From a bacterium (GTDB lineage: Bacteria; Bdellovibrionota_C; UBA2361; SZUA-149): a stretch of DNA of 10,279 bases. Each line of letters starts with the position of its first letter. Positions within the stretch are counted from its first letter, which is position 1. The stretch covers positions 1-10,279 of the forward strand of contig QIGM01000082.1 in the NCBI GenBank assembly GCA_003230795.1. Direction: 5' to 3'. Shown piece by piece: positions 1 to 6,538 of this stretch. The notes beneath the pieces were generated by a model. The model searched no databases. It was not told the DNA's origin and saw nothing but the letters and a program-made list of their open reading frames with translations. The position numbers and the translations under genes are program-made.

Positions 1-377
1 AGGAGTATTCCTCCGAGAAGAAACACTGCACTCAATCCAACAAACACCTTACCGCCGTAGGTAACTAGTTCGTAGAAATCCAAGCGGGCTCTTGCTTTTG
101 CAAGTCGCTCGTAGTGTCGTGAGGCGACTTCTTCGGCGAACTGGACTCGTCTCAGAGTGGAGGCGCTTTCAAGTCCGGGCGTTGTTTGGAGTAGGGCGAG
201 TTCGTTGATGACATCGCGATATTGGTCCGCTTTATAGCTTCCCACCCAGATATTACCCACGCCGAGTAGCAAGAGGAACAAACCTGGCAGTATTAGCTTC
301 ATTGCTCGAAATTTCTCAGCCGGACGGCTTGGCCGCTGCTCTGTGGAATTTGCGGAGATTTCGGCTAATGATTTCAT
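1..377 (-). CDS. Unrecognised two-TM membrane protein, N-terminal part (runs off the left edge)
   Basis: Reading the minus strand from ATG at 377-375, the frame stays open for 125 codons to the window edge, so the stop lies outside. The protein begins MKSLAEISANSTEQRPS. It has a hydrophobic segment at about residues 28-46 (LILPGLFLLLLGVGNIWVG), then a polar, helix-prone stretch of about 60 residues rich in Arg, Glu and Ala (for example LRRVQFAEEVASRHYERLAK). A second hydrophobic segment starts near residue 110 (GGKVFVGLSAVFLLGGIL) and continues past the edge. This layout suggests two membrane helices around an extracytoplasmic helical region. An internal ATG at residue 26, just before the first hydrophobic segment, is an alternative start; neither start has a strong Shine-Dalgarno. 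A candidate promoter with a perfect TATAAT lies about 75 bp upstream. I do not recognise the family and assign no function. Confidence 0.72.
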   Translation of the reverse strand, partial: MKSLAEISANSTEQRPSRPAEKFRAMKLILPGLFLLLLGVGNIWVGSYKADQYRDVINELALLQTTPGLESASTLRRVQFAEEVASRHYERLAKARARLDFYELVTYGGKVFVGLSAVFLLGGIL

Positions 378-407
378 TTACGGTGTTACGCGAGAAAGTG
401 AGTAATG

Positions 408-433
408 GGCTTCCTAGTTTTAAGCTAGGAGCC
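408..433 (-). other. Leader hairpin upstream of the left-edge gene
   Basis: The arms GGCTTCCTAG (408-417) and CTAGGAGCC (425-433) pair over nine base pairs with one bulged T, around a 7-nt loop. No T-run follows on either strand, so it does not look like an intrinsic terminator. If the promoter at 452-478 is real, the hairpin falls in the 5' leader of the minus-strand gene, ending about 30 nt before its ATG. It could be a translational or mRNA-stability element, or a palindromic protein-binding site. The structure is visible; the function is guessed. Confidence 0.4.
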
Positions 434-451
434 TGTTAAAGCTTGAGTAAG

Positions 452-478
452 ATTATAGGAATATCGGGTCTACGACAA
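452..478 (-). promoter_or_regulatory. Candidate sigma-70 promoter for the left-edge gene
   Basis: On the minus strand a perfect -10 hexamer TATAAT lies at 457-452. Upstream is TTGTCG at 478-473, which matches four of six bases of TTGACA, with a 15-bp spacer that is shorter than the usual 16-18. Transcription would start near 445 and give a leader of about 65-70 nt containing the 408-433 hairpin. The short spacer keeps confidence low. Confidence 0.35.
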
Positions 479-601
479 GCGAAAAAAAGCAGCCTGTTCA
501 GTGAATTGCGCGTTTCTTGCTTCGTCACACTAAGCCTCTCCTGCTAGAATGTCTCCAAAGCTGGTACGGAATCTGAATCTTCGGTTTTCCTGCCAGTCAT
601 T

Positions 602-646
602 CTATCGGATGATTGGCTATCGGATGATTGGCTATCGGATGATTGG
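602..646. repeat. Three perfect tandem copies of a 15-bp repeat
   Basis: The unit CTATCGGATGATTGG occurs at 602-616, 617-631 and 632-646 with no mismatch. It ends 14 bp before the candidate -35 of the 713 gene. The unit length is a multiple of three, and the array lies in the same frame as the downstream gene, where it would read LSDDW three times. With only three copies and no spacers it is not a CRISPR. It may be a replication-slippage array or a set of direct-repeat binding sites. Confidence 0.97.
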
Positions 647-660
647 CCGTGCTTATTTTC

Positions 661-690
661 TTGCGAGGCAATTGAACTGCCCTTTATAGA
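661..690 (+). promoter_or_regulatory. Weak candidate promoter for the 713-2499 operon
   Basis: TTGCGA at 661-666 (four of six matches to TTGACA) and TATAGA at 685-690 (four of six to TATAAT) are separated by 18 bp. Transcription would begin around 697, leaving about 16 nt before the ATG at 713. The site sits directly downstream of the 15-bp repeat array. Both hexamers are imperfect, so this is only a candidate. Confidence 0.3.
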
Positions 691-712
691 CTTCAAGAGC
701 GAAAGCGTTCCT

Positions 713-1108
713 ATGAAACTATCCCTAAAACGTCCACTAGAGAATGAGGCTGGTCTAAATCGTCTCGGCGTACTGATCTTTGTCCTTGTTGTCTCTGCGA
801 CCGTGTTTGTCGGCTCTCAGGTGTTTCCTTTCTACTATTACGCTTCGGAACTCGAGGGGATGATGGATGCCCAGGCAAGGAAGGCTACGATATTCTCGGA
901 TGCTGAAATTCGAGAATATCTCCTTATCCAAATTAGGAAGCTAGAAATTCCGATCGAAAAGCAAAGTGATCTAAAGATTAACCGAACGAATGCAAGTATA
1001 ATAATCGAGTTAGAGTATGAGGAGGTTTTGTATATTGATATAGATGAAGAACACTCATACGATCTTCATGTGTTTAAATTTAATCCTCGAGTCGAGCATC
1101 CGTTATAA
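713..1108 (+). CDS. Small DUF4845-like membrane-anchored protein
   Basis: This 131-residue protein has a short basic N-terminus, one transmembrane segment at about residues 18-36 (RLGVLIFVLVVSATVFVG), and then a soluble domain of about 90 residues. The layout resembles DUF4845-type proteins: a membrane anchor running into a Pro-aromatic motif (VFPFYYYASEL, 37-47), an amphipathic helix, a helix ending in LEIPIE (77-82), then beta-strands ending in a motif like DLHVFKFNPRVEH. The match is recalled from family pattern, not from a search. The domain probably lies outside the inner membrane, but its role is unknown. The start has no clear Shine-Dalgarno. The stop is followed after 2 nt by the cystathionine beta-synthase ATG, so the two are very likely co-transcribed and possibly translationally coupled. 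Confidence 0.85.
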   Translation: MKLSLKRPLENEAGLNRLGVLIFVLVVSATVFVGSQVFPFYYYASELEGMMDAQARKATIFSDAEIREYLLIQIRKLEIPIEKQSDLKINRTNASIIIELEYEEVLYIDIDEEHSYDLHVFKFNPRVEHPL

Positions 1109-1110
1109 AT

Positions 1111-2499
1111 ATGAACAAACCCGTTTCTTCCATTCTTGAAGTTGTTGGTAACACGCCAATGATCGAACTCCACAAGGTCGTTGATGAGTCAATGGCTCGA
1201 GTGCTTGTAAAGTGTGAGTTTCTTCAGCCGAGCGGTTCTGTGAAAGACCGCATGGCGCAGCACATTATTGAGCAAGCAGAAGCGCGGGGAGAAATTAAGC
1301 CGGGTGGCACCCTAGTTGAAGCAACCGCCGGGAACACCGGTCTCGCAGTTGCGATGGTTGCAGCAGTAAAAGGCTACCGCGCGATATTTGTGATGCCTGA
1401 TAAGTTTAGCGTTGAAAAAATTAATATGCTTAAGGCCTTCGGTTCGGAAGTTGTGGTTACGCCCACTGCCGTGCCCGAGGATCACCCAGAGAGCTGGAGG
1501 GAGGTTGCGAAGCGAATAGTTCGTGAGACACCTAATTCTCTGCTCATAGACCAGTTTTTTAACCTCGACAACATTGAAGCGCACTACCAGACCACGGGTC
1601 CTGAGCTTTGGGAACAAACCGATGGGGAGATTGATGCCTTTGTTTCTGGCGCCGGCTCAGGTGGAACCATCTCCGGTGTGGGACGCTATCTTAAGGAGAA
1701 AGCGAAGGAAGCCGGGAAGGAAGTGCGCAACGTTCTCTTCGACCCTCCAGGTAGTATTCTCTATAATTCCTATTACAAGAAGCCGGTGACTGATAAAACT
1801 GGCTGGAAGATGGAGGGAGTCGGCAACGGTTTCGTCCCTGGTTGTTTAGATTTTTCCGTCATCGACGAAGTAAAGCAAGTAAACGATCGCCAAGCGTTCT
1901 ATATGACTCGTCGTCTTGCGCGAGAAGAAGGCTTGTTCGTAGGAGATACCTCTGGTGCTGGTATATTTGCCGCTATTGAAGTCGCGCGCGCGCTTGGTCC
2001 TGGAAAGACGGTAGTTGCTGTTTGCGGCGATTCTGGCAACCGCTATCTCAGCAAAGTGTATAATGACGAGTGGTTAAGAGATAACGGCTTCGCGCTGCAC
2101 GGTTTTGGGCTTTGGAAAGGCAGGGTGGCGGATGTCTTGTCGCATAAAGGCGGGGATGTAATTTTCGCTGAAGCGGACGAGGATATCTCTACGGTTGCAG
2201 GTAGAATGGGTGACCACGGTATTTCTCAAATGCCGATTGCTGGCACTGGGGGTCGCTCGCATATGATGATTCATGAATCCGATCTCCTACAGGCGCTACT
2301 CCTTGGAACATTGAAGCCGAATGATCCCGTACTTGAAGCGGCTAATGAGCTAAAGGGTAAGGTGACTCCTCACGATCACATTGCGATGCTCGAACCGCTT
2401 CTTGATGATGCCAGTGTTGCCGTCGTTACTGACGATGCGAATACGATTACCGGTATTATTAGTAAGATTGACGTAGTGAAGTACATCGCGTCTCTTTAG
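1111..2499 (+). CDS. cbs: Cystathionine beta-synthase (PLP enzyme with C-terminal CBS-domain pair)
   Basis: This 462-residue protein is a fold-type II PLP enzyme of the cystathionine beta-synthase and cysteine synthase family. Cystathionine beta-synthase condenses L-serine with homocysteine in the cytoplasm (transsulfuration). Visible motifs are PSGSVKDR at 40-47 with the PLP-binding Lys45, ATAGNTG at 71-77 (substrate/PLP loop), GAGSGGT at 180-186 (phosphate-binding loop), EGVGNGF at 235-241, GDTSGAG at 278-284 and CGDSGNRYLS at 305-314. Residues from about 338 to 462 form two CBS domains, as in the eukaryotic enzyme, where this region binds S-adenosylmethionine; the ligand here cannot be told. 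The common TSGNTG loop is ATAGNTG, with Ala for Ser. The length and the WLRDNGF-like end of the catalytic core favour Cbs over CysK/CysM, but O-acetylserine use cannot be excluded. It follows the DUF4845-like gene by 2 nt with no obvious ribosome-binding site of its own. Confidence 0.9.
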   Translation: MNKPVSSILEVVGNTPMIELHKVVDESMARVLVKCEFLQPSGSVKDRMAQHIIEQAEARGEIKPGGTLVEATAGNTGLAVAMVAAVKGYRAIFVMPDKFSVEKINMLKAFGSEVVVTPTAVPEDHPESWREVAKRIVRETPNSLLIDQFFNLDNIEAHYQTTGPELWEQTDGEIDAFVSGAGSGGTISGVGRYLKEKAKEAGKEVRNVLFDPPGSILYNSYYKKPVTDKTGWKMEGVGNGFVPGCLDFSVIDEVKQVNDRQAFYMTRRLAREEGLFVGDTSGAGIFAAIEVARALGPGKTVVAVCGDSGNRYLSKVYNDEWLRDNGFALHGFGLWKGRVADVLSHKGGDVIFAEADEDISTVAGRMGDHGISQMPIAGTGGRSHMMIHESDLLQALLLGTLKPNDPVLEAANELKGKVTPHDHIAMLEPLLDDASVAVVTDDANTITGIISKIDVVKYIASL

Positions 2500-2514
2500 A
2501 CTTTGGATTTTTTG

Positions 2515-2536
2515 CGGTAATACAATACGGTAATAC
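2515..2536. repeat. Short direct repeat between cbs and aas
   Basis: CGGTAATAC occurs at 2515-2523 and again at 2528-2536, a 13-bp period. It lies in the 111-bp gap before the GTG of the next gene. TACAAT at 2521-2526 resembles a -10 box but has no good -35 partner. The repeat could be an operator or chance; no function is assigned. A T-run at 2574-2580 lacks a convincing stem upstream. Confidence 0.4.
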
Positions 2537-2610
2537 TTTCCGGGGGTTTTGGTCGTCCTGATCCTTAGCCTTGTTTTTTTATTGTCTCGATTCAATCCCC
2601 CGCGTGAACT

Positions 2611-5600
2611 GTGAGCAAATTACCCGAAACCCCTAAGCCCGAAACTCCTAAGCAGAGTTGTTCCTCAAATGGCTTTAAAGGCTTGATGGTGACGCAGTTT
2701 CTCGGTGCGAGTAACGATAACATTTTCAAGGTCATTCTCACCTTGCTCGTCGTCGGTGCGCTGATGAAAGAGCAAGAGGGGGGGATTACGCACCTGATTC
2801 TGATCAACGTATTCTTCGTTGTGCCGTTTATTCTCTTTTCGCCCTTCGCTGGGGCGCTTAGCGATCGCTATTCGAAGACGAGCATTATTCGCTCGATGAA
2901 GGTAATGGAAGTTGGCGTAATGCTACTTGCGACCTGGTGTATCGCTTCTGGACATACGTATGCCTTGTTAGGAGTGTTGTTCCTAACAGGTCTGCAAAGC
3001 GCAATTTTCAGCCCGGCGAAATACGGCATACTCCCGGAGCTACTTTCTTCCGAGGAGCTTTCTCGGGGAAACGGCTTCATTCAGTTCTGGACCTTTCTTG
3101 CGATCATTGGTGGCACCGCGCTTGGTGGTTTTCTTACGGCTGGCCTAGACACTTCGCCTTATCTTCCTGGAATTATCCTTGTTAGTATTTCTTTATGTGG
3201 ATTAATCGCTAGTGGTTTTGTCGGGCGGGTGCCGGCTGCGAATCCCAAGGGTAAACTACGATACAATCCCTTAGACGCTATAAAAACGCTTCGTGAAATG
3301 AAGAAGGACAAGGGGCTCTTTCTTTCAATGCTTGCGATTTCGTACTTTTGGGCGGTGGGCTCTCTCTACCAACTCAACCTTGCGCTCTACGCGAAACAGC
3401 TCGGTGGATGGAATGATGTGGAGACGAGTATGCTCATGGCAGCGCTTGGTTTGGGAATTGGACTCGGGAGCCTCGTTGCGGGAGCCGTGTCTGAGGGTAA
3501 AGTGGAGTTAGGTCTGGTGCCACTTGGCGCATTTGGACTTGCAGTCTTCGGTTCTACCTTGGCGTTCACGTCGAGTGCCTACATGCTCTCTATTGTCCTA
3601 TTGGTTCTTCTTGGCCTAAGCGCTGGGTTTTTCATAGTTCCAGTGAACTCCTATCTTCAAGAGCATAGTCCAGACGAACGACGCGGAGACTATATTGCGG
3701 CAACTAACTTTGCGTCTTTCAGCGCGATGCTTTTCTCTTCTTTTTTGCTTCTCGTTCTCGTCGATTATCTTTCGTTTTCTCCTGCGCATGTCTTCCTAGC
3801 GGTAGGTGTGACCGCAATCCTTGCAGCGGTCTATATCTGCACTGTCCTTCCTGAAGTACTTGTTCGCTGCATTAACTGGGTATTGGTGCATACGATTTAC
3901 CGAGTGAAGGTCTTGGGCCGTGCAAAAGTGCCTGCAGAAGGCGGAGCCCTGCTGGTTTGTAATCATGTCTCCTATATTGATGCGCCAGTGCTGCTCGCTT
4001 CTCTTGAGCGCCCGGTTCGTTTTTTGATGTTTCGACCTATTTACGAACAGAAGCTCGTAAAACCCTTTGCGCGAATCATGGGGGCTATCCCGGTGGAGTC
4101 AGGAAGTAAGCGAGGCGATATCGAGAACGCTCTTGCCGCGGCAAGTGAATCGATAGAGAAGGGCGAGCTGGTTTGTATTTTTGCAGAAGGCGGAATTTCC
4201 AGGATTGGGCAGTTACTACAGTTTAAGCGAGGGCTTGAACGAATTATGAACAAGGTTGATGCGCCGATTGTGCCCGTGCATCTAGACCGAGTCTGGGGAA
4301 GTATCTTCTCGTTTAGAGGTGGTAAGTATATTTGGAAGTGGCCAGCGTCTATACCGTATCCACTGACGGTGTCCTTTGGCGACCTACTTCCGTCAACAAG
4401 TTCTAGTTTTGAGGTGCGACAAGCAGTTCAGGAGCTCTCTTCTGAGGCCTTTCATTGCCGAGATGACGCCTTCAAGGTATTACACGCCGGGTTTCTTGCT
4501 ACCTGTAAGCGAAATCCGTTTCGACGGCTCGTAAAAGATTACGGCGGGAAATGGGTCACGGCCTTCGGTCTCTTGCTTCGAAGTATCGCGCTTGCTCGCG
4601 TCTTTCGGGCGAAGTTTGCCAATGAGAAAATAGTGGGCGTCTGGCTTCCGCCGTCAACTGCAGGGGTGGTTACCAATATTGCACTCTTGCTTGCTGGCAA
4701 GACTCCGGTGCCGTTTAACTATACCTCTTCAGAGGATTCTCTTTCTTCTGCGGCCTCTCAGTGCGGGATTAAGAAAGTTGTTACGGCAACAAAGTTTTTA
4801 GAAAAAAGGCCTTTTCCTAAGCTTGTGCCGAGTGTTGAAACCCTACCCTTAGAGGACTTGGCGGAGGAGAGTAGTAAGACAATTGCCTTTGTACTTAGCT
4901 GCCTTGCAATTGCACTACCGCAGCGACTCTTTTTTGCAATCACGCCGTTTTCTTATTCTAAACATTCAGACCTTGCGACGGTGATATTCTCAAGCGGTAG
5001 CACAGGAACTCCTAAAGGGGTGAAGCTATCGCATGGTAATATTAGTTCAAATCTAACCGCGCTCTACGAGATTCAAGACTTCAGCAAAGAAGACTGCATG
5101 ATTGGGGTGCTGCCGTTTTTTCATTCATTTGGCTTTACCGGCACGCTCTGGCTACCTCTTTTGGCAGGTATGAGAGTGGTGTATTACCCGAATCCTCTTG
5201 ATGCCACCGCTATCGGAAGAATCTGTCGGGAGGAGAGCGCTACTGTGCTGATCAGTACGCCAACGTTCCTTCAGATGTATGCGCGAAAGATAAAGCCTGA
5301 GCAGTTAGCAAGCCTTAAGCATGTGTTTGTTGGGGCGGAGAGGCTACGCGATAGTATTCGCGAGAGCTTTCAGGAGCGCTTTGGTGTAGAGCCACGCGAA
5401 GGGTACGGGGCGACGGAGCTTTCTCCGGTTGCAATTGCCAATGTTGAAAACTCTGGCGAAGGTCGTCGCTCTCAAGCAGGCACGAAATACGGAAGCGTCG
5501 GGCGTCCTCTTCCTGGGGTTGCCGTAAAGATCATTGATTCAAACTCTGGTGTAAGCTTGGGCCCTGATGAAGAAGGATTATTGCTCGTCAAGGGTCCGAA

Positions 5601-6045
5601 CGTTATGGCTGGGTATCTTGGAAACGACCAACTCACTAAGGAAGTGCTGCAGAACGGTTGGTATATTACAGGGGACATGGCGAAGATTGATAAAGAAGGC
5701 TTTGTTGAAATCACTGGTCGACTCAGTCGCTTCAGTAAAATCGCCGGAGAGATGGTTCCTCACGGGGCGGTTGAAGAGGCGGTGTATGACGTGCTCGGCT
5801 CAGAGGATAGCGTGCTAGCGGTTACGGCAGTTCCGGATCAGAAAAAGGGTGAGCGACTAGTAGTGCTCTCAACGCTTGAGATTGAACCCGGAAGTATTGT
5901 TCGGGAACTGAAGGAGACTTCTTTGCCGAATCTTTGGATTCCGCGTTCAGAGGATTTCTATTTGGTGGAATCTTTGCCGATGCTTGGCTCAGGAAAGCTG
6001 GATCTCAAAAAACTACAGTCGCTTGCTTTGGAAGTAACGTCTTAG
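2611..6045 (+). CDS. aas: Fused lysophospholipid transporter, 2-acyl-GPE acyltransferase and acyl-ACP synthetase (LplT-PlsC-Aas)
   Basis: This 1144-residue inner-membrane protein joins three activities. Residues 1 to about 415 are an LplT-like major facilitator with MVTQFLGASNDNIFK near the start (26-40) and the LplT signature SPAKYGILPE at 134-143; it should flip lysophospholipids inward. Residues of about 430-620 are a PlsC-type acyltransferase with the HX4D motif NHVSYID (His452, Asp457) and FAEGGISR at 524-531. Residues of about 650-1144 are an adenylate-forming acyl-ACP synthetase: the P-loop-like TVIFSSGSTGTPKG at 790-803, GYGATELSP at 931-939, TGD at 1020-1022, GRLSRFSKIAGEM after it, and catalytic Lys1129 in GSGKLD. 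In E. coli the transporter (LplT) and Aas are separate proteins; the fusion is a known architecture. Its likely job is re-acylating lysophosphatidylethanolamine. The start is GTG: an in-frame TGA lies 6 bp upstream, making it the most upstream start possible. No Shine-Dalgarno is seen; Met26 is too close to the first helix to be preferred. Confidence 0.93.
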   Translation: MSKLPETPKPETPKQSCSSNGFKGLMVTQFLGASNDNIFKVILTLLVVGALMKEQEGGITHLILINVFFVVPFILFSPFAGALSDRYSKTSIIRSMKVMEVGVMLLATWCIASGHTYALLGVLFLTGLQSAIFSPAKYGILPELLSSEELSRGNGFIQFWTFLAIIGGTALGGFLTAGLDTSPYLPGIILVSISLCGLIASGFVGRVPAANPKGKLRYNPLDAIKTLREMKKDKGLFLSMLAISYFWAVGSLYQLNLALYAKQLGGWNDVETSMLMAALGLGIGLGSLVAGAVSEGKVELGLVPLGAFGLAVFGSTLAFTSSAYMLSIVLLVLLGLSAGFFIVPVNSYLQEHSPDERRGDYIAATNFASFSAMLFSSFLLLVLVDYLSFSPAHVFLAVGVTAILAAVYICTVLPEVLVRCINWVLVHTIYRVKVLGRAKVPAEGGALLVCNHVSYIDAPVLLASLERPVRFLMFRPIYEQKLVKPFARIMGAIPVESGSKRGDIENALAAASESIEKGELVCIFAEGGISRIGQLLQFKRGLERIMNKVDAPIVPVHLDRVWGSIFSFRGGKYIWKWPASIPYPLTVSFGDLLPSTSSSFEVRQAVQELSSEAFHCRDDAFKVLHAGFLATCKRNPFRRLVKDYGGKWVTAFGLLLRSIALARVFRAKFANEKIVGVWLPPSTAGVVTNIALLLAGKTPVPFNYTSSEDSLSSAASQCGIKKVVTATKFLEKRPFPKLVPSVETLPLEDLAEESSKTIAFVLSCLAIALPQRLFFAITPFSYSKHSDLATVIFSSGSTGTPKGVKLSHGNISSNLTALYEIQDFSKEDCMIGVLPFFHSFGFTGTLWLPLLAGMRVVYYPNPLDATAIGRICREESATVLISTPTFLQMYARKIKPEQLASLKHVFVGAERLRDSIRESFQERFGVEPREGYGATELSPVAIANVENSGEGRRSQAGTKYGSVGRPLPGVAVKIIDSNSGVSLGPDEEGLLLVKGPNVMAGYLGNDQLTKEVLQNGWYITGDMAKIDKEGFVEITGRLSRFSKIAGEMVPHGAVEEAVYDVLGSEDSVLAVTAVPDQKKGERLVVLSTLEIEPGSIVRELKETSLPNLWIPRSEDFYLVESLPMLGSGKLDLKKLQSLALEVTS

Positions 6046-6440
6046 CTAGACTTTACTTCTTCGTCTGATTCCAAGGCCTCGGCTTTTTCTTCTTTCTTGT
6101 CAGTCTCTTCCTCTTCGTTATGCTCTTTGTCATGCCCTTTGTCATGTTCGAGTGTTTCAGTCGTGGAACTGGAGGATTCTGGCGTCTTTTCATCACTCAC
6201 AGCTTTCGCAGTATTTGCCTTCTTCGCAGCATACTTGTTCATTGACTTCGCATCGAAGGTGTCCATGTCGCTCTTTGTGTTTACCTTGTATTTTGAGACA
6301 AGCGCCTCCGGCTTAAAAGAGCGATCGTAGGCATTATCGTCAACAGAGGAGTTGTTAGAGTTTAGCCACATGAACAAACTGACAGCGAGCAGGCAGATGC
6401 CGCCGGCAATTAGAAAAGAATAAATAATTACGCCACCCAT
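6042..6440 (-). CDS. Hypothetical single-TM protein with acidic low-complexity tail
   Basis: This 132-residue protein has one hydrophobic segment at about residues 3-26 (VIIYSFLIAGGICLLAVSLF) with few charges before it, acting as a membrane anchor rather than a clear cleavable signal. A polar region with Lys-rich patches follows (for example FKPEALVSKYKVNTKSD, MNKYAAKKANTAKA). The last 50 or so residues are dominated by Glu, Asp, Lys, Ser and Thr, with a near-repeat KGHDKEHNEEEE and EEKAEALESDEEVKSS at the end. Its stop codon overlaps the last four bases of the convergent lplT-aas gene. GGGA about 7 nt before the ATG may serve as ribosome-binding site, and a TATACT hexamer lies at 6487-6482 without a matching -35. 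I do not recognise a family. Because the tail is low complexity, part of it may be poorly conserved. Confidence 0.7.
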   Translation of the reverse strand: MGGVIIYSFLIAGGICLLAVSLFMWLNSNNSSVDDNAYDRSFKPEALVSKYKVNTKSDMDTFDAKSMNKYAAKKANTAKAVSDEKTPESSSSTTETLEHDKGHDKEHNEEEETDKKEEKAEALESDEEVKSS

Positions 6441-6521
6441 TCTAAAATCCCATTGGCGAATTGTTTGTTCGTGTCATCATGAGTATACCACAAGTCAATC
6501 CGTTAATCGGGCTAGATTTCC

Positions 6522-6538
6522 GCAGCACTCTTCGCTGC
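6522..6538 (-). other. Small hairpin directly after the receiver-gene stop
   Basis: On the minus strand, GCAGC (6538-6534) and GCTGC (6526-6522) pair around a 7-nt loop, starting at the base after the TAA of the CheY-like gene. No T-run follows, so it is not a standard intrinsic terminator. It could protect the 3' end or be part of a weak terminator. Confidence 0.3.

Larger units (their letters stand above)
378..712. other. 335-bp intergenic region between divergent genes
   Basis: The region separates the minus-strand gene starting at 377 from the plus-strand gene starting at 713. It holds a candidate promoter and leader hairpin for the left gene, a three-copy 15-bp tandem repeat, and a weak candidate promoter for the right gene, each listed separately. 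There is also a run of seven A at 482-488 and nothing resembling a tRNA. From 548 onward the plus-strand frame of the 713 gene has no stop codon, but it also has no ATG, GTG or TTG before 713, so I do not extend that gene upstream. Confidence 0.8.

Noticed and set aside
602..646. Possible CRISPR array
   Set aside because: The copies are directly abutting 15-mers with no spacers and there are only three; no cas gene is present.
1109..1125. SAM-type riboswitch for cbs
   Set aside because: Only 2 nt separate cbs from the upstream gene, and the leader before 713 shows no recognisable riboswitch fold by eye.
1312..1617. 101-codon antisense frame inside cbs
   Set aside because: It covers the conserved PLP-binding region of the real gene and its translation has no recognisable motif.
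2574..2610. T-run before aas as an intrinsic terminator of cbs
   Set aside because: Seven T residues are present at 2574-2580 but no stable GC-rich stem precedes them.
3387..3569. Antisense open frames inside lplT-aas (this one and several others on the minus strand)
   Set aside because: They lie wholly within a well-supported coding gene, show no domain motifs and have compositions expected from reading a coding strand backwards.
6097..6330. Plus-strand open frame opposite the acidic-tail gene
   Set aside because: Its Ser/Leu/Phe-rich translation is the expected reverse reading of the Glu/Lys-rich tail; the minus-strand frame has a clear membrane anchor at its start and fills the gap better, although neither is confirmed by homology.
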